This document shows, piece after piece, positions 1 through 7,153 of a stretch of DNA of 15,541 bases. The translations under genes and the position numbers were made by a program. Positions within the stretch are counted from its first letter, which is position 1; every line of letters begins with the position of its first letter. The stretch is taken from positions 1-15,541 of the forward strand of contig CAIYBQ010000536.1 in assembly GCA_903924445.1 (NCBI GenBank). Reading direction: 5' to 3'. Below the pieces are notes generated by a model. That model ran no database searches and was not told the origin of the DNA. It worked only from the letters and a program-made list of their open reading frames with translations. The DNA comes from an uncultured Armatimonadota bacterium (lineage in GTDB: Bacteria; Armatimonadota; Armatimonadia; Armatimonadales; Armatimonadaceae).

Positions 1-564
1 TGGATTGCAGGCACGCCATTTGCCCAAATGCGTGACATTGTGCTCTACGACTTTGCGATTCACTGGTTTGACTTTGTTGCATCTTTGCTGCCTGTTGACG
101 TCGAAGTAACCGTAACGGCATTTCGTGGTGAGCCGCGTTTGGACCTCGGACTGCCACCGCTTGAAGCCACCGCTGTCGCGGAGTGGCCAGGTGGCCGTGC
201 GACGATGTCCTTTGATGCTGGATGCGTGTACGGCTCCGGGGACTCAACAACGGTTATTGGCACAGAGGGTAGCGTGAGCACAACGGGCCCAGATGGTGGG
301 ACACAAGAGGTCACGCTTAATCTGGCCGCGGGCCGTGCAAAACCAGACCTGAGTGGCAAATGGTTCAACGATGGCTTTGCAGGGACGATGGCCGAGCTCC
401 TCGATGCCTCCACTTCCGGTCGTGTAGCTCGAAATGGTGCCGAAGGAAATCTTCGCTCTCTGATGTTATGCTTTGCCGCCATCGAGAGTGCAGATACAGG
501 CAAGCCTGTCAAAATGGGCACTGTAACACGATTGCCAGCCGGGGCAATTCCCGAAAATGCCTAA
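1..564 (+). CDS. Gfo/Idh/MocA-family oxidoreductase, C-terminal part (5' truncated by window)
   Basis: The reading frame is open from base 1, so only the last 187 residues are present and the N-terminal NAD(P)-binding Rossmann domain lies outside the window. The fragment matches the C-terminal substrate-binding domain of Gfo/Idh/MocA dehydrogenases, which oxidise or reduce sugars, inositols and related polyols with NAD(P). Supporting motifs are DFAIHWFD (fragment residues 17-24), whose His is the usual active-site position, and a closing segment of the form WFNDGFAGTMAELL...SLMLCFAAIESADTGKPV, which is the standard ending of the family. The stop codon overlaps the next gene by 8 bp, placing it in an operon with an SDR, a SIS protein, a MetE-like protein and an MBL hydrolase. 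The substrate cannot be named from sequence. Confidence 0.85.
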   Translation, partial: WIAGTPFAQMRDIVLYDFAIHWFDFVASLLPVDVEVTVTAFRGEPRLDLGLPPLEATAVAEWPGGRATMSFDAGCVYGSGDSTTVIGTEGSVSTTGPDGGTQEVTLNLAAGRAKPDLSGKWFNDGFAGTMAELLDASTSGRVARNGAEGNLRSLMLCFAAIESADTGKPVKMGTVTRLPAGAIPENA

Positions 565-1315
565 GCACCTGCTGGTCACGGGCAGCTCCGGAATTGCAGC
601 AGCTGCCGTGCGAAAGGCTGCCAGCAGTGGGATGAATGTCACATTTGTCGGCATTGATGCAACCGAGGTGGCAGAACTTGCAAACCAAACGGGAGCGACT
701 GGACATGTGTGTGACCTGCGGGATGAATCGGCTGTCGAAGCTCTTTTCAAGGATCTTTCGGGTGTCACCGATGTGATTCACGTTGCGGGTGGCTCCGGGC
801 GGAGCTTTGGGGATGGACCTTTGGCTGCAGTCAAATTGGATGCATGGAAGCAGACATTTGACCTCAATTTGACGACGGCTTTTCTGGTAACCCGTGAGGC
901 CGTTCGGATGTTGGAGCGAAACAATACGGGTGGAAGCATCACGCTGACAGGGACTGCCCTTGCGTTTCATCCGGAGCCGGACCGCTTTGCGACAGCAGCC
1001 TATATGGCATCTAAAAGCGCAATTGTGGGCCTCGTTAACCACGCGGCCAGTAAGTACGCGGAAGTGAGTATCCGTGTCAACGCGGTGCTTCCCGGGCTGA
1101 CGCGTACTCCGATGAGCATCCGGGCACAGGAAAGCCCCGAGATATGTGCGTTTGCCAAGCGGCGCCAGCCATTGACGCGCGGGTTTGTCGAAGCGGATGC
1201 CATTGCGGATGCCCTTTTGTTTTTCGCATCCGATGCCGCAGCGAGTATCACTGGCCAGCAGCTGGCCGTAGATGGTGGATGGTCACTTGGAGGACTACAG
1301 CATGACCCACGATGA
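557..1315 (+). CDS. Short-chain dehydrogenase/reductase (SDR), atypical cofactor motif
   Basis: This 252-residue protein has the classical SDR length. It has YMASK (149-153) carrying the catalytic Tyr and Lys, Asn104 in DLNLTTAF, the RVNAVLPGLTRTPM segment (173-186), and the C-terminal GQQLAVDGGW (233-242) typical of the family. SDRs oxidise alcohols or reduce carbonyls with NAD(P). Three positions deviate. The glycine-rich loop is TGSSGIAA (8-15), one residue short of TGxxxGxG and lacking the last Gly. The NNAG motif reads HVAGG (75-79). The catalytic Ser position appears to be Thr133. The gene starts 8 bp inside the preceding oxidoreductase gene and overlaps the next gene by 14 bp, so translation is probably coupled. 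A carbonyl-reducing sugar or polyol dehydrogenase is likely; the substrate is unknown. Confidence 0.85.
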   Translation: MPKHLLVTGSSGIAAAAVRKAASSGMNVTFVGIDATEVAELANQTGATGHVCDLRDESAVEALFKDLSGVTDVIHVAGGSGRSFGDGPLAAVKLDAWKQTFDLNLTTAFLVTREAVRMLERNNTGGSITLTGTALAFHPEPDRFATAAYMASKSAIVGLVNHAASKYAEVSIRVNAVLPGLTRTPMSIRAQESPEICAFAKRRQPLTRGFVEADAIADALLFFASDAAASITGQQLAVDGGWSLGGLQHDPR

Positions 1316-2102
1316 CACGTATTCAGATCGCTACCTCGATTCCTGTGAAGGCATCATCACCCGTGTAAGGGCCCAGAAAGAGAACATCCAACTCGCCGCA
1401 AAGTGGTGCAGTGACACCATTCTCGCCGGACGGATGGTGCACGTCTTTGGAAGTGGTCACAGCCGGATGATGGTTGAGGAAATGTGGCCACGCTACGGAT
1501 CCTTTCCAGGCTGGAATCCCATCGTCGAGCTTTCGTTGTCATTCCACAACCTGGTTGTGGGCGCGAATGGTCAGAGACAGGCGATGTTCCTCGAGAATGT
1601 TTCCGGACTTGCAGACCAGATATTGCGCAACTTCGACCTCTCGTCTGTCGACACGGCCATCGTCATCAGCAGCTCTGGCTGTAACGTTGTGCCAATCGAA
1701 ATGGCCGCAGGCTTTAAGGCAGCTGGCATCCGTGTTATCGCAATTGTGAGCAGTCAACACGCTGAGCCGAGCACGAGCAAGGCCGCATCCGGGATGAAGC
1801 TGATGAACTTTGCTGACATCGTCCTCGATACCGGCGCCCCGATGGGTGATGCGATGGTCACTATCAATGGCTTGGAAACGCCTGTCGCCCCTGGTTCAAC
1901 GGTCGGTGGCGCGATGCTGATCAACTGCATCAAGGCGGAAACAGCGGCCCTCCTGACGGCTGCTGGCTCGCCTCCGAAGGTCTTGACGGCTGGTGTAGTT
2001 GTGGGCGTCGAGAAATCGACAAAGCTGTTTCAAGCTGCCTACGATGAGCACGCACACCGCATCGCCAAGCTCTACGAAAATGTTGGCGCACCCAAAGGGT
2101 AA
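1302..2102 (+). CDS. SIS-domain sugar isomerase-like protein (UPF0309 type)
   Basis: The protein has 266 residues from the ATG at 1302. I chose this start over an in-frame ATG at 1272 because GGAGGA (1289-1294) sits 7 nt before it. SIS domains bind phosphosugars and act as aldose-ketose isomerases or as sensor domains of regulators. VFGSGHSRMM (48-57) is the phosphosugar-binding turn and AIVISSSGCN (119-128) the second serine-rich loop. No helix-turn-helix domain is present, so an enzyme is more likely than an RpiR-type regulator. The layout, including the WNPIVELSLSF and TVGGAMLINCIKAE stretches, resembles the uncharacterised UPF0309 'sugar isomerase domain' proteins. The gene overlaps the SDR gene by 14 bp, which supports a shared carbohydrate pathway. 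The exact sugar phosphate is unknown. Confidence 0.8.
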   Translation: MTHDDTYSDRYLDSCEGIITRVRAQKENIQLAAKWCSDTILAGRMVHVFGSGHSRMMVEEMWPRYGSFPGWNPIVELSLSFHNLVVGANGQRQAMFLENVSGLADQILRNFDLSSVDTAIVISSSGCNVVPIEMAAGFKAAGIRVIAIVSSQHAEPSTSKAASGMKLMNFADIVLDTGAPMGDAMVTINGLETPVAPGSTVGGAMLINCIKAETAALLTAAGSPPKVLTAGVVVGVEKSTKLFQAAYDEHAHRIAKLYENVGAPKG

Positions 2103-2115
2103 GTTAGAATAAACC

Positions 2116-3153
2116 ATGTCCACGATTCCCCTCCGAACCACCGTCATCGGGTCCTACCCATTCCCAAGCTGGCTTGAGTTTGCATCTGAGCACCTTGACC
2201 AATTCGGCGCTGATGACATCGCGGAAATCCAGAACGATGCCGTTCGTGTTGCTGTTGCGGATCAGGTCACAGCGGGACTTGATGTGATCACCGATGGCGA
2301 GCAAACCCGTCTGGACTTCAACCTGAGTTTCTATGGTTTTTTGACGGGCATCGAGCTTGAGGGTGACAGCCCGCGGCGTTTTGGACCTCCGGCGCATGAC
2401 CAGCGAGGTCGTCATCAGATTGTTTCCCCGCTTCGTGCAGAAAGTGGACTGGGTGCGGTTGAAGAGTTTTCGCGTCTGAAGCGGATTGCGCCTGCCGGGC
2501 CAGTACTTAAAGCCAGCGTCCCAGGACCGTACACGATGAGTGGGCGTTTGGTCCCTGGGGATGTGTATAAAGACCGCTGGTCAGTGACAGAAGCGCTACT
2601 TCCACTGATTCAGGCTGAACTCATTGCGCTTGTGGATGCCGGCTGTACGGAGATCACGGTTGATGAGCCGAGCATGAGCTGCTACGCCCACAAAGAAGAC
2701 CCAGAGCGCTTTGTAGACATTTTCAATCGCACGGTTGCGCCCATCGTTGGCAAGTGTCATTTGTCGACGCACCTTTGCTTTGGAAACTTTAAAGCGAGAG
2801 CTGTTGGCCCGCGCCAGTATGCCCCGATGTTCCCGGCTTTCCTTGGGATGTCGCTTGATGAAATCCATGTCGAAATGGCAAGCCGGGAGTTTGCTGAGCT
2901 TGAGGTTATCCGTGCGATTGCGGATGCTGGAAAAGTAGCGGCCGTCGGAATCATCGATGTGAAGTCTTACTACATCGAGACCGTTGACGAAGTGGCCCGT
3001 CGCGTGCGGATGTGTCTCGATCACGCGCCGGCAGAACAGCTTGCATTTGCACCGGACTGTGGTCTCTCACAGACAGCGCGCTGGGCGGCAAGCCGCAAGC
3101 TAACGAATATGTGTGCAGGTGTCGAAATTGTGCGCAAAGAGCATGGCGGATAG
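2116..3153 (+). CDS. MetE-core (cobalamin-independent methionine synthase II-like) methyltransferase family protein
   Basis: This 345-residue protein corresponds to the C-terminal catalytic barrel of MetE without the N-terminal duplicate domain. MetE transfers a methyl group to homocysteine using a bound zinc. All four zinc ligands have clear counterparts: His219 and Cys221 in STHLCFGNF, Glu253 in HVEMAS, and Cys315 in FAPDCGLS. Other family marks are GSYP (12-15), TDGEQ (59-63) and VDEPS (182-186). It is therefore probably an active zinc thiol methyltransferase, or a homologue that moves an alkyl group to or from another thiol. Its place among sugar-oxidising genes is unexpected for housekeeping methionine synthesis. 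The ATG at 2116 is 13 bp past the SIS gene; the ribosome site is weak (GGG at 2097-2099). Confidence 0.82.
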   Translation: MSTIPLRTTVIGSYPFPSWLEFASEHLDQFGADDIAEIQNDAVRVAVADQVTAGLDVITDGEQTRLDFNLSFYGFLTGIELEGDSPRRFGPPAHDQRGRHQIVSPLRAESGLGAVEEFSRLKRIAPAGPVLKASVPGPYTMSGRLVPGDVYKDRWSVTEALLPLIQAELIALVDAGCTEITVDEPSMSCYAHKEDPERFVDIFNRTVAPIVGKCHLSTHLCFGNFKARAVGPRQYAPMFPAFLGMSLDEIHVEMASREFAELEVIRAIADAGKVAAVGIIDVKSYYIETVDEVARRVRMCLDHAPAEQLAFAPDCGLSQTARWAASRKLTNMCAGVEIVRKEHGG

Positions 3154-3155
3154 AG

Positions 3156-4019
3156 TTGATTGAACCTCTCTTTGCCGATGATGCATTCCTCGAGAATATT
3201 TCTCAGATGGAAGCATCGCATGGCGACCGGGTTGTCATCGGTTGGCTTGGTCAAAGTGGCTATTTGGTCTGTCACAAGGGGTTTCGCTTTATCATCGACC
3301 CCTACCTCTCGGATTCCCTCACACGTAAGTATGCGGAAACGACCAAACCGCACGAACGTATTTCCCGAATAGTCATCTCTCCGGAGCGACTGACGGGTGT
3401 TTCGTTTGTTACCAGCTCGCATAATCATACAGACCACCTTGATGGCGAGACGCTTGCAAAGCTTATCGAGGCAAACCCGGGCGTAAGGGTGATTGTTCCG
3501 CGGGCGAACTACACATTTGCCCTTGATCGCTTAGTCAGTGCCGGAGTGACCAATGCGGCGACCTATCTTGTGGCTATTCCCGTAGATGAAACGCTGACCC
3601 TGTCAGACATTCATGGATGTACGATAACTGCGGTGCCTGCCGCGCATGAAGCACTGGAAACGGATAAAAATGGCGATTACCGCTACCATGGGTACTGCAT
3701 TACCGTTGGTGGCGTGACCATTTATCACAGTGGCGACTGCATCCCCTACGATGGACTCGTGGCGACGGTTTTGCCATACAAACCAGATGTTGCTCTGTTA
3801 CCCATCAATGGGCGCGACCCAAGCCGAGGCGTCTCTGGCAACTTTTCGGGTCCTGAAGCCGCCATTCTAGCGCATTCACTAAATGTCAAATGCGTGATTC
3901 CAAACCACTACGATTTGTTTGCTTTCAACACGGCGGATCCACAAGAGTTTGTTGATGCATGTGAAGTGATTTCCCAGCTGTACAGGGTTCTAAGACTGGG
4001 AGAGGCCATCGTCCTCTAA
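3156..4019 (+). CDS. UlaG-like metallo-beta-lactamase-fold hydrolase
   Basis: I place the start at TTG 3156, 2 bp after the MetE-like gene, giving 287 residues. The sequence after it (IEPLFADDAFLENI) looks like the usual helix before the WLGQSG strand; an ATG at 3207 is the alternative and would remove that helix. Metal ligands of the MBL fold are visible: HNHTDH (89-94), AAHE with His164, HSGD with Asp194, and PNHYD with His251. The order and the WLGQSGYL...IDPYLSDSLTRKY start resemble UlaG, the L-ascorbate-6-phosphate lactonase, and its uncharacterised relatives. These hydrolyse lactones or phosphoesters. As the last gene of the operon it could open a lactone made by the upstream dehydrogenases, which is inference. 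No signal peptide is seen, so it is probably cytoplasmic. Confidence 0.82.
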   Translation: MIEPLFADDAFLENISQMEASHGDRVVIGWLGQSGYLVCHKGFRFIIDPYLSDSLTRKYAETTKPHERISRIVISPERLTGVSFVTSSHNHTDHLDGETLAKLIEANPGVRVIVPRANYTFALDRLVSAGVTNAATYLVAIPVDETLTLSDIHGCTITAVPAAHEALETDKNGDYRYHGYCITVGGVTIYHSGDCIPYDGLVATVLPYKPDVALLPINGRDPSRGVSGNFSGPEAAILAHSLNVKCVIPNHYDLFAFNTADPQEFVDACEVISQLYRVLRLGEAIVL

Positions 4020-4028
4020 TCACTGAAC

Positions 4029-4060
4029 AACCACCGCAAGCCTCGTGACCTGCGGTGGTT
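4029..4060. terminator. Hairpin terminator between convergent operons
   Basis: A perfect 10-bp stem (AACCACCGCA at 4029-4038 pairing with TGCGGTGGTT at 4051-4060) encloses a 12-nt loop. It lies 9 bp after the stop of the MBL gene and 26 bp from the end of the esterase gene on the other strand, exactly where a shared terminator is expected. On the + strand it is followed by ATTGGTTTG, a weak T-rich tail; the opposite strand also lacks a long T run. Confidence 0.65.
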
Positions 4061-4085
4061 ATTGGTTTGAATTCTCCCTTAAAAC

Positions 4086-5510
4086 CTACGGTCTGTCGGT
4101 ACGGAATGGCTCTACAGGAAGCCCTCCGATACTGAAGAGGTTTGCCATCGGGAAGTTGATGAACGCGAAGCGGACATTCTTCGGCTTGGCAACCTTTGGG
4201 CTTTTGAGCTCGACACGGTCACGGTCGATGATTTCGGCATCGGCATCGTACCAAACACCATCCGCGCCCGAGATTTGAAAGCCCATCAGCTTGTCACTTG
4301 GGACTGGATTCTCGTTGATGGTTCCGCCCTTGATAACAAGCCCAGCACCGGTGTTTCGGAACGACACGATTGCTGTGCCATCGTAGTAGCGGACATTTCG
4401 CAAGCTTGGGGATGCGCCATCGTTCTTCTTGCCATAGGCAATCCGTGCTGCCTGAAGTGCCAACCGTTCACCGACGGGCCCCTTCTTGCGTGGGTGGATG
4501 TCCTTTTCTTCGCCGACATCCGTGATAACTGCAACACCAACTCGCTTGTCCTTTTCAGCAGCCATCGACTGTGCTTCACGGATCTCTGCGTAGCTGGTCG
4601 CATTATTTCCATTTGCGGTAAATGGCGCGAGTTGTACGGGTAGGAAAACCAGATCTGGCGTTTGGAACACATTACGCCAGTCAGCAATCATTTCAGGCAG
4701 CTGCGTACGGTACTTCATCGGGTTTCCAGCGTTGGACTCGCCCTGGTACCAGATAGCGCCCGTGACGGTGTACTTCGCAACAGGGACAAGCATCGCGTTG
4801 TAGAGAACGGATGCCTTGTTGGCATTACGATTGTCGCCTGGTTTGAACTCATCCTTGCTCATGCCCGCAGCGATGTTCGTCGCTGGGCTTGTCCACGCCT
4901 CGATACGCGTCCCGCCCCAGCTGGTATGAATCATCCCGATTGGGCAGCCAAGGGTTTTACGCAGCGTCTTTGCAAAGTGGTACCCAACAGCCGAGAAGTT
5001 AGGCGTGGTGGTTGGGCCAGCTGGCTGCCACGAACCCGTTACATCTTTGAGCTCCGTGTCCGAGATAGCCTTGGTAACAGTGAACATCCGAAGGCCGTCA
5101 TCCGTGCTCTCATTGGCCGTCTTTTCTGGTTCAAACGTTATCCGTACGGGCCACTCCATGTTCGACTGTCCGGAACAGACCCAGACCTCGCCTACCAGCA
5201 CATCGGTGAGCTGAAGCTTGTTCTTGCCCGTGACGTTCATCACATATGGGCCGCCGGTTGGCAGGGATGGCAGGAAAACTTCCCAGGTGCCATCCGCGCC
5301 CGCTGTTGTAGAAGCCTTACGCTTAGCCACATCTACCGTAACGGTCTCACCTGCATCCGCCCAGCCCCAGATGCGAACGGGTTTGTTCCGCTGAAGCACC
5401 ATGTGGTCACTGATTGCACGAGGAAGGGTGACATCGGCAATTGCCGCTCCACTAAGCACCAATGAGGCAGCGATGCCTCCGATGGTGACGAGTCTACGCA
5501 CTAAGTACAT
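4086..5510 (-). CDS. Secreted sialate O-acetylesterase (SGNH/DUF303-type)
   Basis: The 474-residue protein starts at ATG 5510, supported by GGAGG (5520-5524) 9 nt upstream. Residues 1-25 form a signal peptide: positive MYLVRRL, a hydrophobic core, then cleavage probably after AAIA. The catalytic domain shows GQSNMEW (114-120) with nucleophile Ser116, the SWGGTRIEAW block (197-206), WYQGESN (254-260), and DIH (337-339) supplying the acid and histidine. This is the pattern of sialate 9-O-acetylesterases and related carbohydrate acetylesterases, which remove acetyl groups from sugars outside the cytoplasm. The first part (26-110) is a beta-rich domain that the family often carries. The gene starts 17 bp inside the upstream GT4 gene, so translation is probably coupled. 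The substrate may be an acetylated glycan other than sialic acid. Confidence 0.87.
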   Translation of the reverse strand: MYLVRRLVTIGGIAASLVLSGAAIADVTLPRAISDHMVLQRNKPVRIWGWADAGETVTVDVAKRKASTTAGADGTWEVFLPSLPTGGPYVMNVTGKNKLQLTDVLVGEVWVCSGQSNMEWPVRITFEPEKTANESTDDGLRMFTVTKAISDTELKDVTGSWQPAGPTTTPNFSAVGYHFAKTLRKTLGCPIGMIHTSWGGTRIEAWTSPATNIAAGMSKDEFKPGDNRNANKASVLYNAMLVPVAKYTVTGAIWYQGESNAGNPMKYRTQLPEMIADWRNVFQTPDLVFLPVQLAPFTANGNNATSYAEIREAQSMAAEKDKRVGVAVITDVGEEKDIHPRKKGPVGERLALQAARIAYGKKNDGASPSLRNVRYYDGTAIVSFRNTGAGLVIKGGTINENPVPSDKLMGFQISGADGVWYDADAEIIDRDRVELKSPKVAKPKNVRFAFINFPMANLFSIGGLPVEPFRTDRP

Positions 5511-6675
5511 TTTGATATACCTCCACTGTCGACCTAGAAATCGGGTTCCAGGAGAACTTCGTCCGAACAACTTCCTTTGCACGCTCCGCAAGCTTCGCCG
5601 AACGCACATCATCCCGTAAAACACGATCGATTCCCCATGCGAGCGAGTTGACATCCCCCGCATACGTCGTCGTACCAGTCACATCGTGCTCAACGACCTC
5701 CCGCAGGCCGCCAGCATCGCTGACGACCACCGGAACACCGGCAGCCATCGCTTCAAGGGCCACAATCCCAAACGGTTCATAGAGACTTGGGTAAACAGCG
5801 ACATCCGCGACGGCGTAGAGACCATCCCGGTCTTCATCCGAGATGCGGCCAGTAAAATACACGCTGTCCCAAATCCCGAGGGCCTGCGCGCGTTCTTCGA
5901 GGTGTGTCCTTGCACCGCCTCCGGAGATCACGAGCTTTATGGGCAAGCTTGGATGCAGCTTTCCGATGGCTTCCACCAGCAGGTGCGCACCTTTTTCACC
6001 GACCATGCGTCCGATGAAGAACACAATCTTTTCGTTTGGCCCAGCAAAACGCAAGCGAAATGCAGCACGTTCATCAGGGGTGAAGTGTGCATCGAGTTTA
6101 GTTCCATCAACGCCATTGGGAATAACCGAAATCCGGTGCCAGTGTGCGCCAAGGTGCTGGACGATTTCATGACGCATCGCTTCGGAACACACGATGACAG
6201 AATCGGAGCGCTGAATCAGCTCGCATTCCCAGCTATGAATTTGATGTTGGGTGTCGGTGTGGATTCCGTGGTTTCGGCCATATTCGGTTGCATGGATGGT
6301 CGTCACGAGCCTTAGCCCAAAGTCATCCTTGAGGCGTAGCCCAACAAACATCGTCAACCAGTCATGCACATGGAGGATGACATCTTCGCCAGCGGCACGT
6401 GCATTCTTAATGACTTCTGCGGCTGGAGCATACATCGAGTCATTCAGCCGGTGAATCCAGTCAAAAAAGTCGTGTGTTTCCACGTAAACAAGTACGCGGT
6501 GAATGGTCAGGTTGGAGCTCACAGCTTCGCAGGGTGCCCCACCGGCATCTCCAGCCGTGATGACATCAACGATGCAGTCTTGCGATGCGACTGCCGGTGC
6601 AAGACCTTCGAGGGCTGCAGCGATTCCACCGACGCGCTTTGGCGGGAATTCCCAGGACAACATAACAACACGCAC
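5494..6675 (-). CDS. GT4-family glycosyltransferase (glycogen-synthase-like N-terminus)
   Basis: The start is GTG 6675, fixed by GGAGGA (6684-6689) 8 nt upstream, giving 393 residues. It is a GT-B glycosyltransferase that transfers sugar from a nucleotide donor. The N-terminus MLSWEFPPKRVGGIAAAL (5-22) has the glycine-rich acceptor-side loop seen in GT4 and GT5 (glycogen synthase-like) enzymes. IGRMVGEKG (221-229) supplies the donor-phosphate Arg223 and Lys228, and EPFGIVALEAMAAGVPVVVS (300-319) contains the E-x7-E pair Glu300/Glu308 that contacts the donor. HVHDWL (102-107) is typical of glycogen-synthase-like members. No signal or membrane segment is seen. It lies directly upstream of the secreted acetylesterase and overlaps it. 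The acceptor is unknown; a glucan or cell-surface glycan is plausible. Confidence 0.87.
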   Translation of the reverse strand: MRVVMLSWEFPPKRVGGIAAALEGLAPAVASQDCIVDVITAGDAGGAPCEAVSSNLTIHRVLVYVETHDFFDWIHRLNDSMYAPAAEVIKNARAAGEDVILHVHDWLTMFVGLRLKDDFGLRLVTTIHATEYGRNHGIHTDTQHQIHSWECELIQRSDSVIVCSEAMRHEIVQHLGAHWHRISVIPNGVDGTKLDAHFTPDERAAFRLRFAGPNEKIVFFIGRMVGEKGAHLLVEAIGKLHPSLPIKLVISGGGARTHLEERAQALGIWDSVYFTGRISDEDRDGLYAVADVAVYPSLYEPFGIVALEAMAAGVPVVVSDAGGLREVVEHDVTGTTTYAGDVNSLAWGIDRVLRDDVRSAKLAERAKEVVRTKFSWNPISRSTVEVYQNVLSA

Positions 6676-6873
6676 GTGCAGATTCCTCCGATGCGTATTA
6701 CCGTAAACAGAGAGAGAAATCCTTCAGACGGGTGAGAATCGCGGTCGAAGAGCTTTATTCACTAAGAATAGGCATCTTGGAGACATGTATTTCCACAAAC
6801 AAGAGAGCATGATGGCATGTCGGATAGTCGGAAGGAATGTTTCCTAACGACAGCTGCCTTTAGGGTTTTACGG

Positions 6874-7047
6874 TTAGCGACCAGTGATCAGGGTTACAGG
6901 AAGCTTGACCAACATCACTGCGCCAGCAATCCCCGCAGCGATAAGGACGCCAAGGATCATCGCAACAAGTCCTATGATACGCACCGGCGCTGAATAGGCA
7001 AACCGGGACTGCTGAACTGTCGATGGAGAATCTAATATTGCTTGCAC
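6874..7047 (-). CDS. Putative 57-residue single-span membrane protein
   Basis: This short frame has a first canonical start of GTG at 7047 and a TAA stop at 6876-6874. The product has a polar N-terminal part (VQAILDSPSTVQQSRFAYSA), one arginine at the boundary, then a strongly hydrophobic Gly/Ala-rich helix from about residue 24 to 47 (IIGLVAMILGVLIAAGIAGA and on), and a short tail ending in GR. That order of composition is typical of a genuine one-pass inner-membrane peptide and unlikely in random frame. No clear Shine-Dalgarno is seen 5-12 nt before the GTG; an AGGAG at 7077-7081 is about 30 nt away and out of position. The upstream frame stays open with no ATG, GTG or TTG. I do not recognise a family. 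It may be co-transcribed with the GT4 gene 198 bp downstream. Confidence 0.45.
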   Translation of the reverse strand: MQAILDSPSTVQQSRFAYSAPVRIIGLVAMILGVLIAAGIAGAVMLVKLPVTLITGR

Positions 7048-7107
7048 AAAGGTTATTCTGGCGACTTGCCAATAATCTCCTAGGGCAGTGACGAAAAATA
7101 CCTTTGT

Positions 7108-7125
7108 TAGGTGTTATTGCACCTA
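7108..7125 (+). promoter_or_regulatory. Short inverted repeat in the cysE leader
   Basis: TAGGTG (7108-7113) and CACCTA (7120-7125) form a perfect 6-bp inverted repeat around TTATTG, 28 bp before the cysE start. It could be a repressor or activator operator, or a small mRNA hairpin near the ribosome site. No T run follows, so it is not a clear terminator, and the leader is too short for a T-box riboswitch of the kind that controls cysE in Firmicutes. Confidence 0.3.
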
Positions 7126-7153
7126 GTGTGCCACATCTGTAGGATGAGAAGAA

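Larger units (their letters stand above)
6676..7153. other. Divergent intergenic region between GT4 gene and cysE
   Basis: These 478 bp separate two divergent transcription units. The stretch contains one probable small membrane-protein gene on the - strand (6874-7047) and a short inverted repeat close to cysE (7108-7125). From 6676 to 6873 I see only the ribosome-binding site of the GT4 gene and no convincing open frame, tRNA or strong hairpin. Promoters for both units should lie here, but I found no -35/-10 pair good enough to annotate. Confidence 0.5.

Noticed and set aside
4662..5465. 267-codon open frame on the + strand inside the esterase gene
   Set aside because: It lies wholly antisense to a gene with signal peptide and catalytic motifs; its own product has no domain, so it is a shadow frame.
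5511..5663. Longer N-terminus for the acetylesterase starting at 5663
   Set aside because: It would bury the signal peptide after about 50 charged residues and overlap the GT4 gene by 170 bp; ATG 5510 has a strong ribosome site.
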